A stretch of DNA of 64,000 nt, from NCBI RefSeq assembly GCF_014851395.1, contig NW_024040040.1:18791000-18854999 (forward strand), given 5' to 3'. The notes beneath the pieces are model-generated. The model worked only from the letters and a program-made list of their open reading frames with translations, did no database searches and was not told the origin of the DNA. This DNA comes from Micropterus salmoides. Its lineage: Eukaryota; Chordata; Actinopteri; Centrarchiformes; Centrarchidae. The position numbers and the translations under genes are program-made. This document shows, piece after piece, positions 35,901 to 47,695 of the stretch. How positions within the stretch are numbered: the first letter of the stretch is position 1; each line of letters begins with the position of its first letter.

Positions 35901-36030
35901 CTAAGATTTGCTATTATTTTTGCATAAATGCACACCTTGTCATTATTTATTGCTTAATTAGCGCGCTGCTTAATTAAATCGGCATTAATCAAGGAGACAG
36001 AGGTGGAGCTTGGGGAACACTTTACACATG
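35901..36030. promoter_or_regulatory. Candidate enhancer with paired TGCTTAATTA motifs
   Basis: TGCTTAATTA occurs twice, at 35951-35960 and 35967-35976, a 16-bp period separated by GCGCGC. CGGCATTAATCAAGG follows. Tandem TAATTA sites at fixed spacing fit cooperative homeodomain binding, which is inferred. Confidence 0.38.
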
Positions 36031-36960
36031 TTAGCAATACTGTACTTTATTATCCAAGGAAACATAAATCAAGCGTCCCCCACTAGAATTAACTGATAAC
36101 ATTTTGTTGTTAGTGGCGAGAAGAAAGCGGCCGCTGAGTTCTCCTGTACTCAGGTATCACCGCCGTGTGTAACAGATGTTTGTCATGGAAGTGTATGTGG
36201 ACACCAAAGGAGACATTATCACCTCATTTTTCCCCGGCAATACAAAGAAAATTAAGTCTTGTGCTGCTGTATGGGCCAAAGGACAGGGAGGAAGAGGAGA
36301 TAACATTATAATCTCTCCTTTCTAATCTTTCCTGAGAGAGTTAGAAACCCAGTTGGTGTTACATTTTGACATCTGATCTAAAACTTTGTGCTCATGCACT
36401 CCGGCTCTCCCCAAAGTTCATCCAAATTTGTTGAAAGAAAACCCCCGAATACATTTGGTTGGATTTTTATGAAATCCTTCACATATACCCAAGCATGCTC
36501 AAACACATGAATCATTTTTAATTTGCTTCACAGATCCAAAAATTTGTCATCTCTGAAGGGAAAGAAAATAAATAAATAAAACCAATCTGTGAAAAGACAT
36601 TTGAAGCTGAAAATGGTATTTGCTCCCTGCTGCATGTGTGGAAGTGGTAGACTCTGCAGGCTCCTCTCCCCTCACTCTCTCAATCTTAATGGAGAGGAGA
36701 CAAGGAGTGCTCCCCTGTGGAGAGGGAGAGATAGGCGTGGGGAGGGCGGAAGGGGGAGTGTGAGTTGGAGGGAAAGGGAGGAGGACTGGAGGAGTCATCT
36801 CCGTGTAATTAAAGCTGTTTTAATGGGAGGTGCCAGGCAGTGGAAGGGAGGTCAGTCCCGATGGAGACGAGCACCAGAACGACCAGCCCTGCGCCCCACC
36901 CTTGTCCCGTGAGGCGAGGTGGGCGCAAACTCCTCTTTTAGCCCGCTGCCACTAAGAGGA
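36031..36960. other. Non-coding DNA with a purine-rich patch
   Basis: 36690-36790 is G/A-rich, and the open frames across it reflect that. Nothing else is supported. Confidence 0.55.
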
Positions 36961-37160
36961 TTTCACAACCGGCCCTCGTGGGGAAGGGTGCTTCGGTTAG
37001 AGGGGAAGGGGGGTACAAATGGGAGCCCCTGCTATGGCACCATGGAAAGCCCTGATTAACTCTCTCCGCCAGTCCAAACCCCGCCATGCAAATGAAGTCA
37101 GCCCAGTGCTTTTGTGAAGGGGGAAGCGCTTGTCAGTCAGGCTTGGCCATCCCTTGATGT
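36961..37160. promoter_or_regulatory. Candidate enhancer block B (similar to a block at 16.8 kb)
   Basis: 37098-37146 carries the same two ordered blocks as 16778-16828, on the same strand, with TCAGCCCAGTGCT followed by AGCGCTTGTCAGTCAG. An ATGCAAAT octamer lies at 37086-37093, directly upstream. The two copies could be paralogous enhancers or an unrecognised short repeat. Confidence 0.35.
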
Positions 37161-40100
37161 GCTTCCATTGTAATTCTAGGTGTGCTGGTTGTACCGTCTT
37201 AGATAGGAGCGCAAGGTTGATTCATCCCCATAGGATTGTTAAAAGGTGGATTCGCTAAGTTTTCAAAGTGACTCAAATGGGAGAAGGAGAGGGCTGGCTA
37301 GCACTCTCTTGTCAGCTCTTTCTTAGCCCATCACAGACAGTGGTTTTGAAGATTTTGCTGTCTGACTTTGTGATAATACATAACGGGGATTCTTTGACAG
37401 TATAGTCATCTCCTGAGGACAGCAGATATGTGTGCACCCTGAAGGTATGGTCTGCATTGTCCGCGTATCGTTCACAGTTATTTAAGTACTCTATTGAGCA
37501 AGGCTTTTCCCTTTTCATTAAGTGTTTCCACATACATTTGTAGGCAGATTCTTGACTCTGTTCATTGCTGCTGTATAAAAGAGGTCACTACAAACTGTGC
37601 ACCTTTCAGTGTTTTAATATAATAGGAATATAATATATGAGGGACTAATAAGCACACAGCAAGTGTTGCCAAATAAATCTTTGGGGTCATGGATTGACAT
37701 TTTCAACCATTTCTGTGTTCTTTGGTCGTTTCTCATAAACCCTTGCTGTTTGAAAGCTAATTTGATGTTTTACTTACGATGTCAAGTAGCCTGCAAATCC
37801 AGTGTGGGAGAAAAAAAGGCAAAAGGGACAGCCCTCCTCTAAGGCAAGCAGCCCACTGTAAATTAGGAGGTGTGTTGCAGTTTTGGGCGGTCACACACAC
37901 AATTTCTCTCGCTCTTCTATTCTGGTTTCTCTGTCTGTTACAGATTGTAGCTTAGCAACCTTTATAATGAGCCCTCTGTGACCTTGACAGGGCTTTCCCC
38001 TTCTGCTCGGTCCGCCTCTTAATCACTGCCAATTCCCTCCAAATTTGACCATCATTAGGAGGAATCTGGAAGCCAAATTGTAACTTGGCATTTTCCAAAA
38101 CATGTCAATAATTCGCCTGACCTGCATTGGTTTTTGGATCTACATTATCTGGCATAGTTTTTTCTTGAGCGTGCCTAAAACAATAGAAAAAATCTGATAT
38201 TATATATAAATAATATGAACTGTTTCTGACATCTGACAATCGACTTTATGATAATAAAACATCCACTATTTAGACTTTCTTCTTTCATCATCTACTTTCT
38301 TACTCCACTTACTAACTTACTCATTTGTAAGAGTGAATTAGTTCTGAAGAGAGAAATGTGTGCTGTGCCTCACCCTTGGCAGAGCAATAGTCTTAATTTT
38401 AGGAGAGGAAAAGAACTGACTTGAAATGAATGGATAGCAACGCTCCCATCTCCCAAATTTGTCATTTGTTAACGCACTTGACCTCATAATCAGACTGCCG
38501 GCGCAACAAGGCAGCAAACAAGTTATGTCATGTTATCAATTTATCCAACATGACAAAGTAATAATAGCTTTAAATGAACATGTACTTTGGAACAGCGGCG
38601 TTGCAAATTGAAATGCCGGAGTGTGAGATGTGCTACTCGCCAAAAGAAGGAGCAATGAAGATGATGGAAAATCTAATATGAAGGAAGACAAGTGTTTACA
38701 TTGCAGCTTTGTGGTTTTACATCCTAAGTACTCTCCATCTCTTTGTTAGCATCCCCGGGGCTGCTTTCACTGTTAGCAAAGCATATGCAACAGAATTGAA
38801 ATACAGTTGCAGTCTTTGCTCTCCACAAGGACAGGAGCACTGAGAATGCAGCAAATAAAACACGCATCGCCTGATCTGATGAAACAATACTGCAAATTGA
38901 AAAGCCTGATTGTTATCATTTTGGTTGTATTTGGTTGATTTTGCAGAGGGAAAGCCTGCTGGCTGTAGGTTTTTCACAAGGGGCAGTTCAGTTGGTTCCA
39001 GTTTGAGAGTCTAAATCAATCCATCAATCACCAAAGAAAAGGATTTCAAACACAGTTTGACTCAAGCTTGAATACATCTCGATACATATTTCATGCACCT
39101 GACCAACCTCTGAAGTCACTCTCATTTGACATCAATTTTCTGTGCCGTTCACAAAGGCCTTGGGCAGTTCACCTGCACACAGGGCTGGCTGGCCGGGCAG
39201 TTCTTCTTTATTCTCAATGCCCCGGGCACTTCACAGTTCTGCAGCGCTGCACACCACACATCACATCAGCTTGACAAATACAGAATGCTGAGAAAACACT
39301 GTGTTCTCTGCTGTCTTTCTTCACACGGTGCCAGGGAGCAACAGGCCTGCAAGACCGCATGGAGGAGTCATCCTGGATCATGAAAAGAGCCATCAGGGGA
39401 GCTTAAAGCCAGTGGAAATCCACAGTACGCCTGCAGGTCTGGGATCAAATCAGGCCAGAGACCCCTCTCCTCCACTTTCCTGTGTCTCTGAAAAAACTAG
39501 ACTGATGAAAACAATCAAGGGAGAGTGTGTTATTGGCATCCTCTGATAACTGTACACATGTGGCCATCTGGGGATGTCTTTAAGAAGTACTTTTACCAAG
39601 CTCCGAACTGGACTGTGGCTTAAGTAAACTAGGCTACTTTTCAGTTTTTAGGATTTTAATGCAGAAAGCGCACATTTAACGTTGGGGTTACCAGTGTAAG
39701 TTTTTGAAAAATGACAAACATTACTTCAGAGCTGAGAGAAGACAGGAGAACACAGATTGATTGGGATCCTTAAATCGTGCAAACAGAGCAGCGCTTCATC
39801 ACTAATCAAGGTCAAAACCTCAGATAAACTCCTTGAGTCTGATATTCAGCACAATTTTAAATTAACCTATTTGTATGAGATTTTCCTGACAAGAAACTTC
39901 TTGTTCGCTGTCTGGTCCGTACAAGTATGTGCAAGTTTTAGACCGCTGTTTGCATATCCGTTTTCTACAACCATTAGACACTGGTTCTAACCATAATCTT
40001 CGGTTATGAACCTGCCCCAAGTGCTCCACAAAGTCTCTAATAAACTGCTGACATTGTTTTCATCTAAGTTTTGTTGAAAAATGTAGGATATGTTCACCTT

Positions 40101-40188
40101 ATCTTTCCAGTTTAGCTATCATGAGAGTCTGAAATGCCAGTGCTTACTTCTATCCGCATTCCTCCAGTGCTCTTCCTTGCAAAAAATA
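37161..40188. other. Non-coding DNA, no gene
   Basis: A 9-bp perfect inverted repeat (TGTCATGTT at 38526-38534, AACATGACA at 38547-38555) lies in an otherwise enhancer-like stretch. A mixed-composition segment at 37940-38160 also looks regulatory. No gene is supported. Confidence 0.5.
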
Positions 40189-41194
40189 CTGTGTGGCAGA
40201 GGTGGAAAGTAACGAATTACAGTTGCTTGCGTTGCTGTAATTGAGTAATTTTTCTGTGTACTTGAAAGTCGTTTTTATAATCTGTAATTTTACTTTTACT
40301 TAAGTATGTTTTGTTTGAAGTATTGTACTTCGCTACATTTTAAATCACATCCGTTACTGAGTTTAAAAAAAGCATGTTTGAGGGTGGCCCAAAGACAGGA
40401 CAGACTGTGACTCTTGCTGCGGAGAGTCCCCAGCTGCAGTGGCACATGGATCATGCATAAAACTGGCTGACTGGCCGCTCCGCAACCTCCTCTCCCTGGC
40501 CCTGTCCACTACCACTCGCTGCGGACGGTCGGTGATCGTTCCCTCTGGCTAGATGAAGTCCGATGCTCCTCATTTTATGCATGATCCATGATGATACGGA
40601 AAATTTTCATGTTTTTGTAAGAGGCTTTGCTCAAATTAGCCAAAAAGACACCGGTGCATGACATTGCTAATGTTGGGTGGCACTAGCAACCTGCCAGTAA
40701 ATAGTTAATTATGCTTAGGCCTATGTTAATAAAAAATGTATTATGCTAACGCCTATAAAGTTAGTATACTGTATACTGTCCAGTGCGGCCCGCCAGTCTA
40801 ATCTGTTCTGCCACAGTTTCATAATGAAGCAAAAACATTCACAAAACTTCTCATAATAATATAATAATCATAATAAAAACACTGTTTTGCACCATTGCTT
40901 TGCAAAGTTTCTGTCTAACTAGAATCTGGCTATAATAATATAATATATTGTACAAAAAGTATAATAAGTAGGCCAATAAGTAATATATTAAATCAGTATA
41001 AATAAGTGATTTTAGGAGTTTAAAAAAGTAACTAACTTTTACACCGAGTAAATTTTAAATGGGCTACTTTTTACTTTTACTTGAATAGATTTTTATACCA
41101 GTAACTTTACTTTACTTAGGTAAAAATTCATCAGTGTAACAGAACTTTTACTTAAGTGCAATATTTTAGTACTCTTTCCACCTCTGCTGTGTGG
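40189..41194. mobile_element. Non-autonomous hAT-type transposon with 8-bp TSD
   Basis: The element spans 40197-41186 (990 bp). Its ends are the inverted repeat CAGAGGTGGAAAG, at 40197-40209 and, inverted, at the right end. The 8-bp sequence CTGTGTGG directly repeats on both sides (40189-40196 and 41187-41194), the target-site size of hAT transposases. The subterminal regions are rich in ACTTAAGTA-type words, as in common fish hAT MITEs. No transposase frame is present, so it would have been moved in trans. The perfect TSD suggests a fairly recent insertion. Confidence 0.85.
40446..40589. repeat. Perfect 17-bp inverted repeat inside the hAT element
   Basis: ATGGATCATGCATAAAA at 40446-40462 is the exact reverse complement of 40573-40589. 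The 110-bp spacer is GC-rich, unlike the rest of the element. This may be a captured or nested segment. Confidence 0.7.
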
Positions 41195-42490
41195 TTAACT
41201 ATTGTGTACATGCATGTATGTTGCAGGACCCCCTCGAAAATGATACATCTCAAGCGGTTATCCTGAAATAAATTCAAATACAAATGCATAATATCAACTG
41301 GGCCACAGTCTGAGGTTAAGATGTGGAGGACCTTGGCAGAAATCAAATCATGCAGCCCTCACCACAACAGCACCCTCTTTAATATCTTACAACAAGACAT
41401 TAAAAGCATACTTTTTTTTGACACACAGATATGCTAAGCATTGTACATGAGTTGTCACTGTTTTTGTAAAACCCTGCCTACAGAAAGAAATATAAGAATA
41501 GCTTTACTCTTTTTACTAGTTTGCTGTAATTATATACATTCTCAGAATGTGCACTATATGTCAACATGTTTTAGCTTTGCTTTAAAGTAGCTTTTAGCTG
41601 TCACTTACATTGTATTTCTTTTTATTCCAACTTTGGAATCTGGCAGCTTTTTTCCTGGAGTTCCTGGAAACTGACATATTTAGTCTTCATCTGATTGGTT
41701 GTCAAAACTAAAACTTTAAAAACCCCTAAAAGTGCTCAGCAATGAAGACAACACTGATGACCAGTGACAATGACTAATAAGTATTTGCATTTCATTTGTC
41801 AACACCTGCTCTCCTGCACTCATGCCACTAGCAGACCTCGCTGACGCTCTCTTCTCCCAACTTTCATCCTCAGCTACAAACAGTATCTGAAGCTAAAAGT
41901 ATACCCTGTCATCTTTAGCTTGTAATTGCTCGACTCGCCGTTGCCCCTTCATTTTCCCAGGCTCCAGTAATTACAGAAATACAATGAGGCTTGGCTTTTT
42001 CTCGCTGGGTGTAGAATGTATATACTAATTCACAATAAAGTGCTACAGCTGTCAGTGCATTTTCTGCTCGGTTACTTCAATAAATTGGAACTCAGAGTAG
42101 GGAAAAACGTGAAAATCGTATTATGTGCTTCCCACACTAGACGTGGGGGGACCCCTCTTGCAAACACAATTTTAACAATTCCTTTTTCTTCCAATGAGAA
42201 AATGTGACTTGTTGTTTCAGAGATAGACAAACGCTGATGCACCCTAATAATGGATTTCACTTTTCAGGAAACAATTATTACAGACTAGAAATAAAACAGC
42301 ACAGTTCTGATAGGTTTAATTTTAAATTATGTAAATTGACTGGAACAAAAGTGCTTTATTACAGTTGGCGACCTCCTTCTTTGTCGCTTAGAAGTGATCT
42401 GTTTTACCGTATTGTATATATTGTTAAAGGCTGAGGCTGTGTACGCTCTGTTGCTGTGTGATCCGTCCTCTGTCTTGACCTTTACCCATA
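41195..42490. other. AT-rich non-coding DNA, no gene
   Basis: No supported gene, RNA or repeat boundary. Confidence 0.6.
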
Positions 42491-42798
42491 GTGCTTAGAA
42501 CAGCTTCCTCATTGTTTAGTATCAATGATGGCCAGGGCCAGCGGGAGGGTCAGAGTCACTTCCAGATGATTAGCCATTTTTTATCCCCTCCCCAATCGCT
42601 GCGATCTCTCTTTCTGTCTCCCTTTCTCCCTGTTTGTCAGAGCTGCTGTCAGTCACATCTGTTCCCAATGGCTTCCTTGACTTGGAATTGGAGCCAGCCA
42701 GCATCCGGAAGCGTTGCGGCCACAATCCAGAAACGATGCCGGAAGCATTTGAAATCAAGGCTCTAATGATGCCACTGCATAATGCAGGATCTGCAGGG

Positions 42799-42821
42799 TG
42801 ATGATGATGATGATGATGATG
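42799..42821. repeat. (GAT)n microsatellite
   Basis: Seven ATG units in tandem. The minus-strand frame across it gives a poly-His run that is an artefact of the repeat. Confidence 0.9.
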
Positions 42822-43451
42822 CAGGGAGGGGGCAGAGGAGAAGAGGGAAGGGGGAGTGAGGAGAAGAGGGGGTACCCGGCAGCCAAAAGAAAGCAGAAGG
42901 ACTGAAAGGGAAGTGAAGCCAGAGTCGGTGTTAACAGTGTTGTTCTGTAACTGCATGCCGTTAACAGCTGCCCCTGCCATTAACACAATGGGAGAGAGAA
43001 GGAGAGGGAGCTCCTTGTTAGGGATCATTTATTAACTGAGATCATCTTTTCGTTAGCCTTGGGGTAATGACTAATGTCAATGGCAAATTTCACAGTTGTC
43101 TAGAGAAATGAATTAGATTTGCAATAAAAGGCCCCTTGGCTTGTTATACATGCTCATTTGCTGGAGTTGGTGAACTTGGAGAACTGTAAAGAAACCAAGG
43201 ATCTTGGCTTAATACACTCTCCCTTTTCCCCTCCTCCCACTCACCAGGCACTGACCTTTTTGTCTCATTATTTCGGGGGGGGGATCTATAAAAAGATGCG
43301 TTACATTATGTGCTGTAGCAAGGGTAACATCATTACTACGCATTCAGCAATGCCAATGAGACCTATAGGTTCTAGTGTAACCGTAGATGTGAATGTTTAA
43401 CTAAACACGCACAAGCTGCGTGGGACCCGACCCTGACAGACTCTATTAAAC

Positions 43452-43472
43452 TGTGTGTGTGTGTGTGTGTGT
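43452..43472. repeat. (GT)n microsatellite
   Basis: An uninterrupted TG dinucleotide run. Confidence 0.9.
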
Positions 43473-45163
43473 TTGTGCATCTGTGCAGTTCAAAGATTAA
43501 GACTCAGGAGTATTCTTTAGTCCCCCCCCATTGAGCAGTAGCAGAGTGTGGAGACAGAATGGAGTGGGTACAATGACCCCCCATTGGTGGTGACTCACGC
43601 CATCGCCGATGCTCCTGACGGCACCACAAAAACGGCCCTCACCTACGCGCCGCTCCCTCCTCTCTGACCCAAAGCCCCACTCACAAAAGACTCTGTCAGG
43701 ATGGGACACCATTCCCCTTCCTGCATGCACGCACACACACACCCAGACACAGAAACAAACCCTCCACCCTACACTGCTGTCATTACCCCTGGGGGTACAC
43801 TGCTAAGAACAGTGGACCCCCAAAAACAGCACTCTTTCTCCCCCTGTGTCTCACTCTCCTTTCTTCCCACTCTTTTCTTCACAGGACAGATGACACAATG
43901 CAGTGATTCACACAGGGCCGGGCACTCACATACTGTAGGCAGCCTCTTTTGGCCCATGTGTGGCTGGCTCGCAGCGTGGGGTTAATTGCGAGCGAGGTTA
44001 ACAAAATAGGAGACAAAAATCAGTTTCAGAAGAGGCTGGGGACCCAGGAGGCTGCACTGAGATGAATTGGAGTCCAAAAATACGATGCGTGTGTTGTGCA
44101 CAGACCTGGGTCAAATCTTTTTTGAAATCCAGTAATTCTTGTTGTTTGTCTTTGTCTGTGCATCTTAACAGAACGCTGTAGTTTACAGGATGAGCTGGAG
44201 TGACGGTTCAGCTGGAGTTAGGAGATTTTGAAATAAAATTGTGTGATATTTACTTGAAAGTTCCGGCGGGAGGTTTTCTCAATTGCCCTGCATACATCGA
44301 TAAATAATCATACATAACAACATATTGATGTTATTGTTGAAACAAGAAGTCTGTCACTCCGTTAGTTGATTGACAGAAAATGAATTAACAGAAACTTGGA
44401 TTAACGGATTAAATTCTTTAAAGCAACATCGATTGGCCACATGGGGGCAGCAGAACAAGCTGTAAACACAATATTGCTAATACATTAACCAAAATGACTT
44501 GATAATGTGACAATTTTCAAACCATTGCCTATTTTCACATCCAGCACACACATTACTATTTAGTCATGTTTGTGTCCAAGACCAATATTCACTGTCCTTT
44601 TAGCTCTATTTAGTCTGCACCAACCCCTGAGGAAAATATTTGTTTAGCTGCTAAATGCTCCAATATGTTCATGGTAGTTTGGTGCAGGACAGCTAACGCA
44701 CATAGCTGGTTTATCAGAGCTTTTGTGCTAAAAAAAACCCAACTGCCTGTGGCTTCTGGAAATGAAGCTGATGAGAGTGACAAATAAAATAGCAGTGCCT
44801 TAAAACCAAAACAAGTTGCTTAAAGACTCTAAAGCGTAGATATTAGTGTAGTAGAGATAAAGGGAACTTTAGAGTTTCATTAGAGTAATGCCTTTCACAT
44901 TACACATAGTCATTTGATCCATTGTAAATACAGAAATATTGTTTAGAGCAGCTTTAAATCAAAAATCAAGAAGCAATAATGCAAAACATCTGCTGGTTTT
45001 AACTTCTCTAATTTGAGGATTTTCTGTTTTTTCTCAGATTTATATCATTGTGAATGGGATGTCTTTTAATTGGACAACATAAGCAGTTTGAAGAAGGTTT
45101 CACCTTGAGCTCTTGGAAACTCTAATGTTTCACTGTTTTGTGATAAACAATGTCAGAAAAGAA

Positions 45164-45234
45164 TTATCAAGATTATTCCATCCATCCATCCATCGTCAAC
45201 CGTTTATCCTGCTTACAGGGTTATCAAGATTATT
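45164..45234 (-). mobile_element. 5'-truncated (GATG)n-tailed LINE 3' end with 14-bp TSD
   Basis: TTATCAAGATTATT occurs at 45164-45177 and again at 45221-45234. Between them lie only 43 bp. On the minus strand the insert reads GGATAAACGGTTGACGATGG followed by GATG repeats. I recall this as the typical 3' terminus of RTE/Rex-type fish LINEs. The insertion is an extreme 5' truncation produced by target-primed reverse transcription, with the element's 3' end on the left. Confidence 0.75.
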
Positions 45235-46189
45235 AAGAAACAAAATAATGATTAGATGCAGCCCTACATAAGGATACAATAACTCAAAAAAAAACTTTAA
45301 CCTTCAACAAGCTTTGTGTCTTAAGGTTAATACAGTACAACTCAGCATTCTCAGATGGAAGTAAGACGACAATTAAAACACAAAAAACATTTGTAGTATC
45401 TAAAGCACAATGTTTGCATGAACACTATGCCTGGTACATGTAACATCAGCATACACTGCTGAATTACTACACTACAGTGTCACCACACCTCAGCTGTGGG
45501 TTATTAAGGAGCACTATAGCAGTCAGTCACTTACTGTACAGTTTCTCCACAATCGCTTTTTTGAAAATGGATGTAACATTTAGCTGTTAATACCAGCAGC
45601 TGGAGTGTTCGTCTTCAGATGATTTAATTGCCCGGCAATTTTCTCCTGTCAAAAAAGCTATGTGCACCTCAGATGAAAACGAGCGAGCGCAAGTGGGAGA
45701 GTTAATTAGCGACCTCGTTAGGGACCTGGAAGTGTCTGGTGGGGCCTCTGTGTGTGTGTGTGTGTGTGTTTGTACGTGTCTGTATGTGTTGTGTGTGTAC
45801 ATATGTGTGTTAGCAGATGACTAGGGGAACCGAGAAGGCATGTAGTAAAGGTCTAATCTCTCATTGTATGTATACATGACCAGCTTAGCCTGTATGATTG
45901 ACAGGGTGTTCAAACTGTGAGCCAGTTGGTTCATGTATGTGTGTGCTGATGCTTTGTGGGTGGCGGCAAAGGTTGCTATGGCATCTCGATGGTGATCTGC
46001 AGCTAATTTAGGCTGTGTAAGACCATACATTTTTGATTTGCTTTGAGAGATGTATCCTTCTGAGATGTCAATCATAACTAGAAGCAGATACTAATTAAGT
46101 GTATTAATCACAGATAAACACAAATGTGCAGTAGAAAAGTTTCAATGTGTATTCATGCCAGTGAAGATCTTGAACCAGAAATATTTAGA
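45235..46189. other. Non-coding DNA with TG microsatellite
   Basis: A TG run lies near 45751-45770, with further TGTGTG words to 45810. No gene. Confidence 0.55.
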
Positions 46190-47420
46190 CAGGGCTCGAC
46201 AATAATGGTGGCCCGGGGCCAGTAAAAAGTATCATCGGGACAGTTGAACTAGCAACATTAGTATTTAAAAGAAAAAAATTTGAAACTCAACATCCTGCAG
46301 TTGCTTTGCAGCTCATGGCGCACACCGTTGTCCAATTCAGATTTGTAGTTACGTGACGAGTGGTTGTCAAATGTTATTTCTCTAATCTCAATCAAGCGTG
46401 ATAAGGAACACCCTTTTTGTTGAGTACTAACACATTGTCTAAATAAATTCTACAAATAAATGAATGCACATGCAATCTACAGTATAATTTCTTAGCTACA
46501 AACTGAAAACCCTAAGAGCAAAATTACCCTAAAACTACTACCAAGTGGTCCCAAGAAATCATTCTTGGTTAAACAGGTGAAATACAAAAATGGAGGTGAA
46601 ATACAGCTAAGAAATTGGAATATGGTGTAGTAGTAAAATAGGTATTAAAACAATGTGAAGCACAAAGAGACAGGTTGGTTGAGATATCAATGACCCCATA
46701 AAACACACACTAGCTGACAGACATTATAATGACCAGCAGGCATGTTAACCCAGTGCTAGGGGAGCTCACAATCAATGGGCAAGGGGCAAGTTTATCCCAC
46801 ACCAGGATGATCTCTAAGCCAGACCATCAGAACAGAACAAAACAAAACATGGAAAAGAAAACCACCAAGACAGTGACTCACTACAGCAACCCAAACTAAA
46901 CAAAACACAACTCTATACAGTTGTTGCATTCATATTATTTCGTACACATGTGTGTATAAAAGATAATAGAAAACATGTTCATATCCCAACAACTATGCAG
47001 CCTGGGTCTCGCCGGCTAGGTTAGCCTCCCCCTAACGTTACATGGGGCTCTCCTCGTAATAGCAGTCGCCACCTGCTACACTGCGGCCAGACGCCACCCT
47101 GACCCCGCGGCTCACCAACAGGTAATCGGCCAAGCACCGCTGAACTGCCTGTCCGGCCAGACCAACTGCCCCGCAACATCAGTTCCGCCAGCTTCATATA
47201 CACTCAAAATGTAGGCTTATTATGTCCTATACAATAAATAAATAAACCAAAACTAAGGATATTTACTCTTTCATTTTAGTTAGTTTTGCAAACCTACAAT
47301 ACAGTTTTAGTTAGTTATCATTTTTTGTAAAGCCTCGTTTTTATTTTTATTTCAGTTGACGACAATATTTTTTAATTATTTTGTTCGTGTTCGTTAACGA
47401 TTATAATCTTGGACCAACTG
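46190..47420. mobile_element. Block of transposon fragments
   Basis: CAGGGCTCGACAATAATGG at 46190 resembles the start of a fish hAT-like family (CAGGGCTCGAC...), but I find no matching right end or TSD. 47000-47190 is an abrupt GC-rich island. 47210-47410 (TAGTTAGTTTTGCAAACC ... TTCGTTAACGATTATAATC) resembles the degraded end of another DNA element. Order and boundaries are uncertain, and no coding capacity remains. Confidence 0.4.
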
Positions 47421-47695
47421 AATGGAGCTGGTCGTAATAGCGATGCGACATGAAACAGCTGTGATGTAATCTTGTGTGAGTATAATGAAGAGACATGATC
47501 CAAGTTCATAACAAATTTAATAACAAACTGGATAAAGCTCTTAAAAGAACTTCGGCATGTAGAAAAGGAATGAAAAAGTGTAACAAAAAAAAATGCAACA
47601 GTTTGGCAAGTCTGTTTGTTTTGGAGAGGAGATGGCCTCGGTGGTAATTCGTCTCCTGGTAAAAACCACCTGAACGGTCAACACCGAAGGAATCC
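47421..47695. other. Probable older repeat sequence flanking a nested insertion
   Basis: AT-rich text without a gene. It abuts the TTAA-flanked element and may be the left half of an older repeat that it interrupted. Confidence 0.3.

Larger units (their letters stand above)
42491..45163. other. Non-coding DNA with microsatellites, no gene
   Basis: 42540-43030 is of mixed composition with a GAT repeat and a purine-rich tract. 43440-43960 has a GT repeat and C-rich text. The rest is AT-rich. No exon is supported. Confidence 0.5.

Noticed and set aside
42799..42821. Tandem array considered as CRISPR-like or satellite
   Set aside because: It is a simple trinucleotide microsatellite, and no spaced repeats with unique spacers occur anywhere in the window.
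42570..43028. 152-codon minus-strand open frame with a poly-His run
   Set aside because: The His run comes from the GAT microsatellite and the rest from a purine-rich tract. No domain or splice framing.
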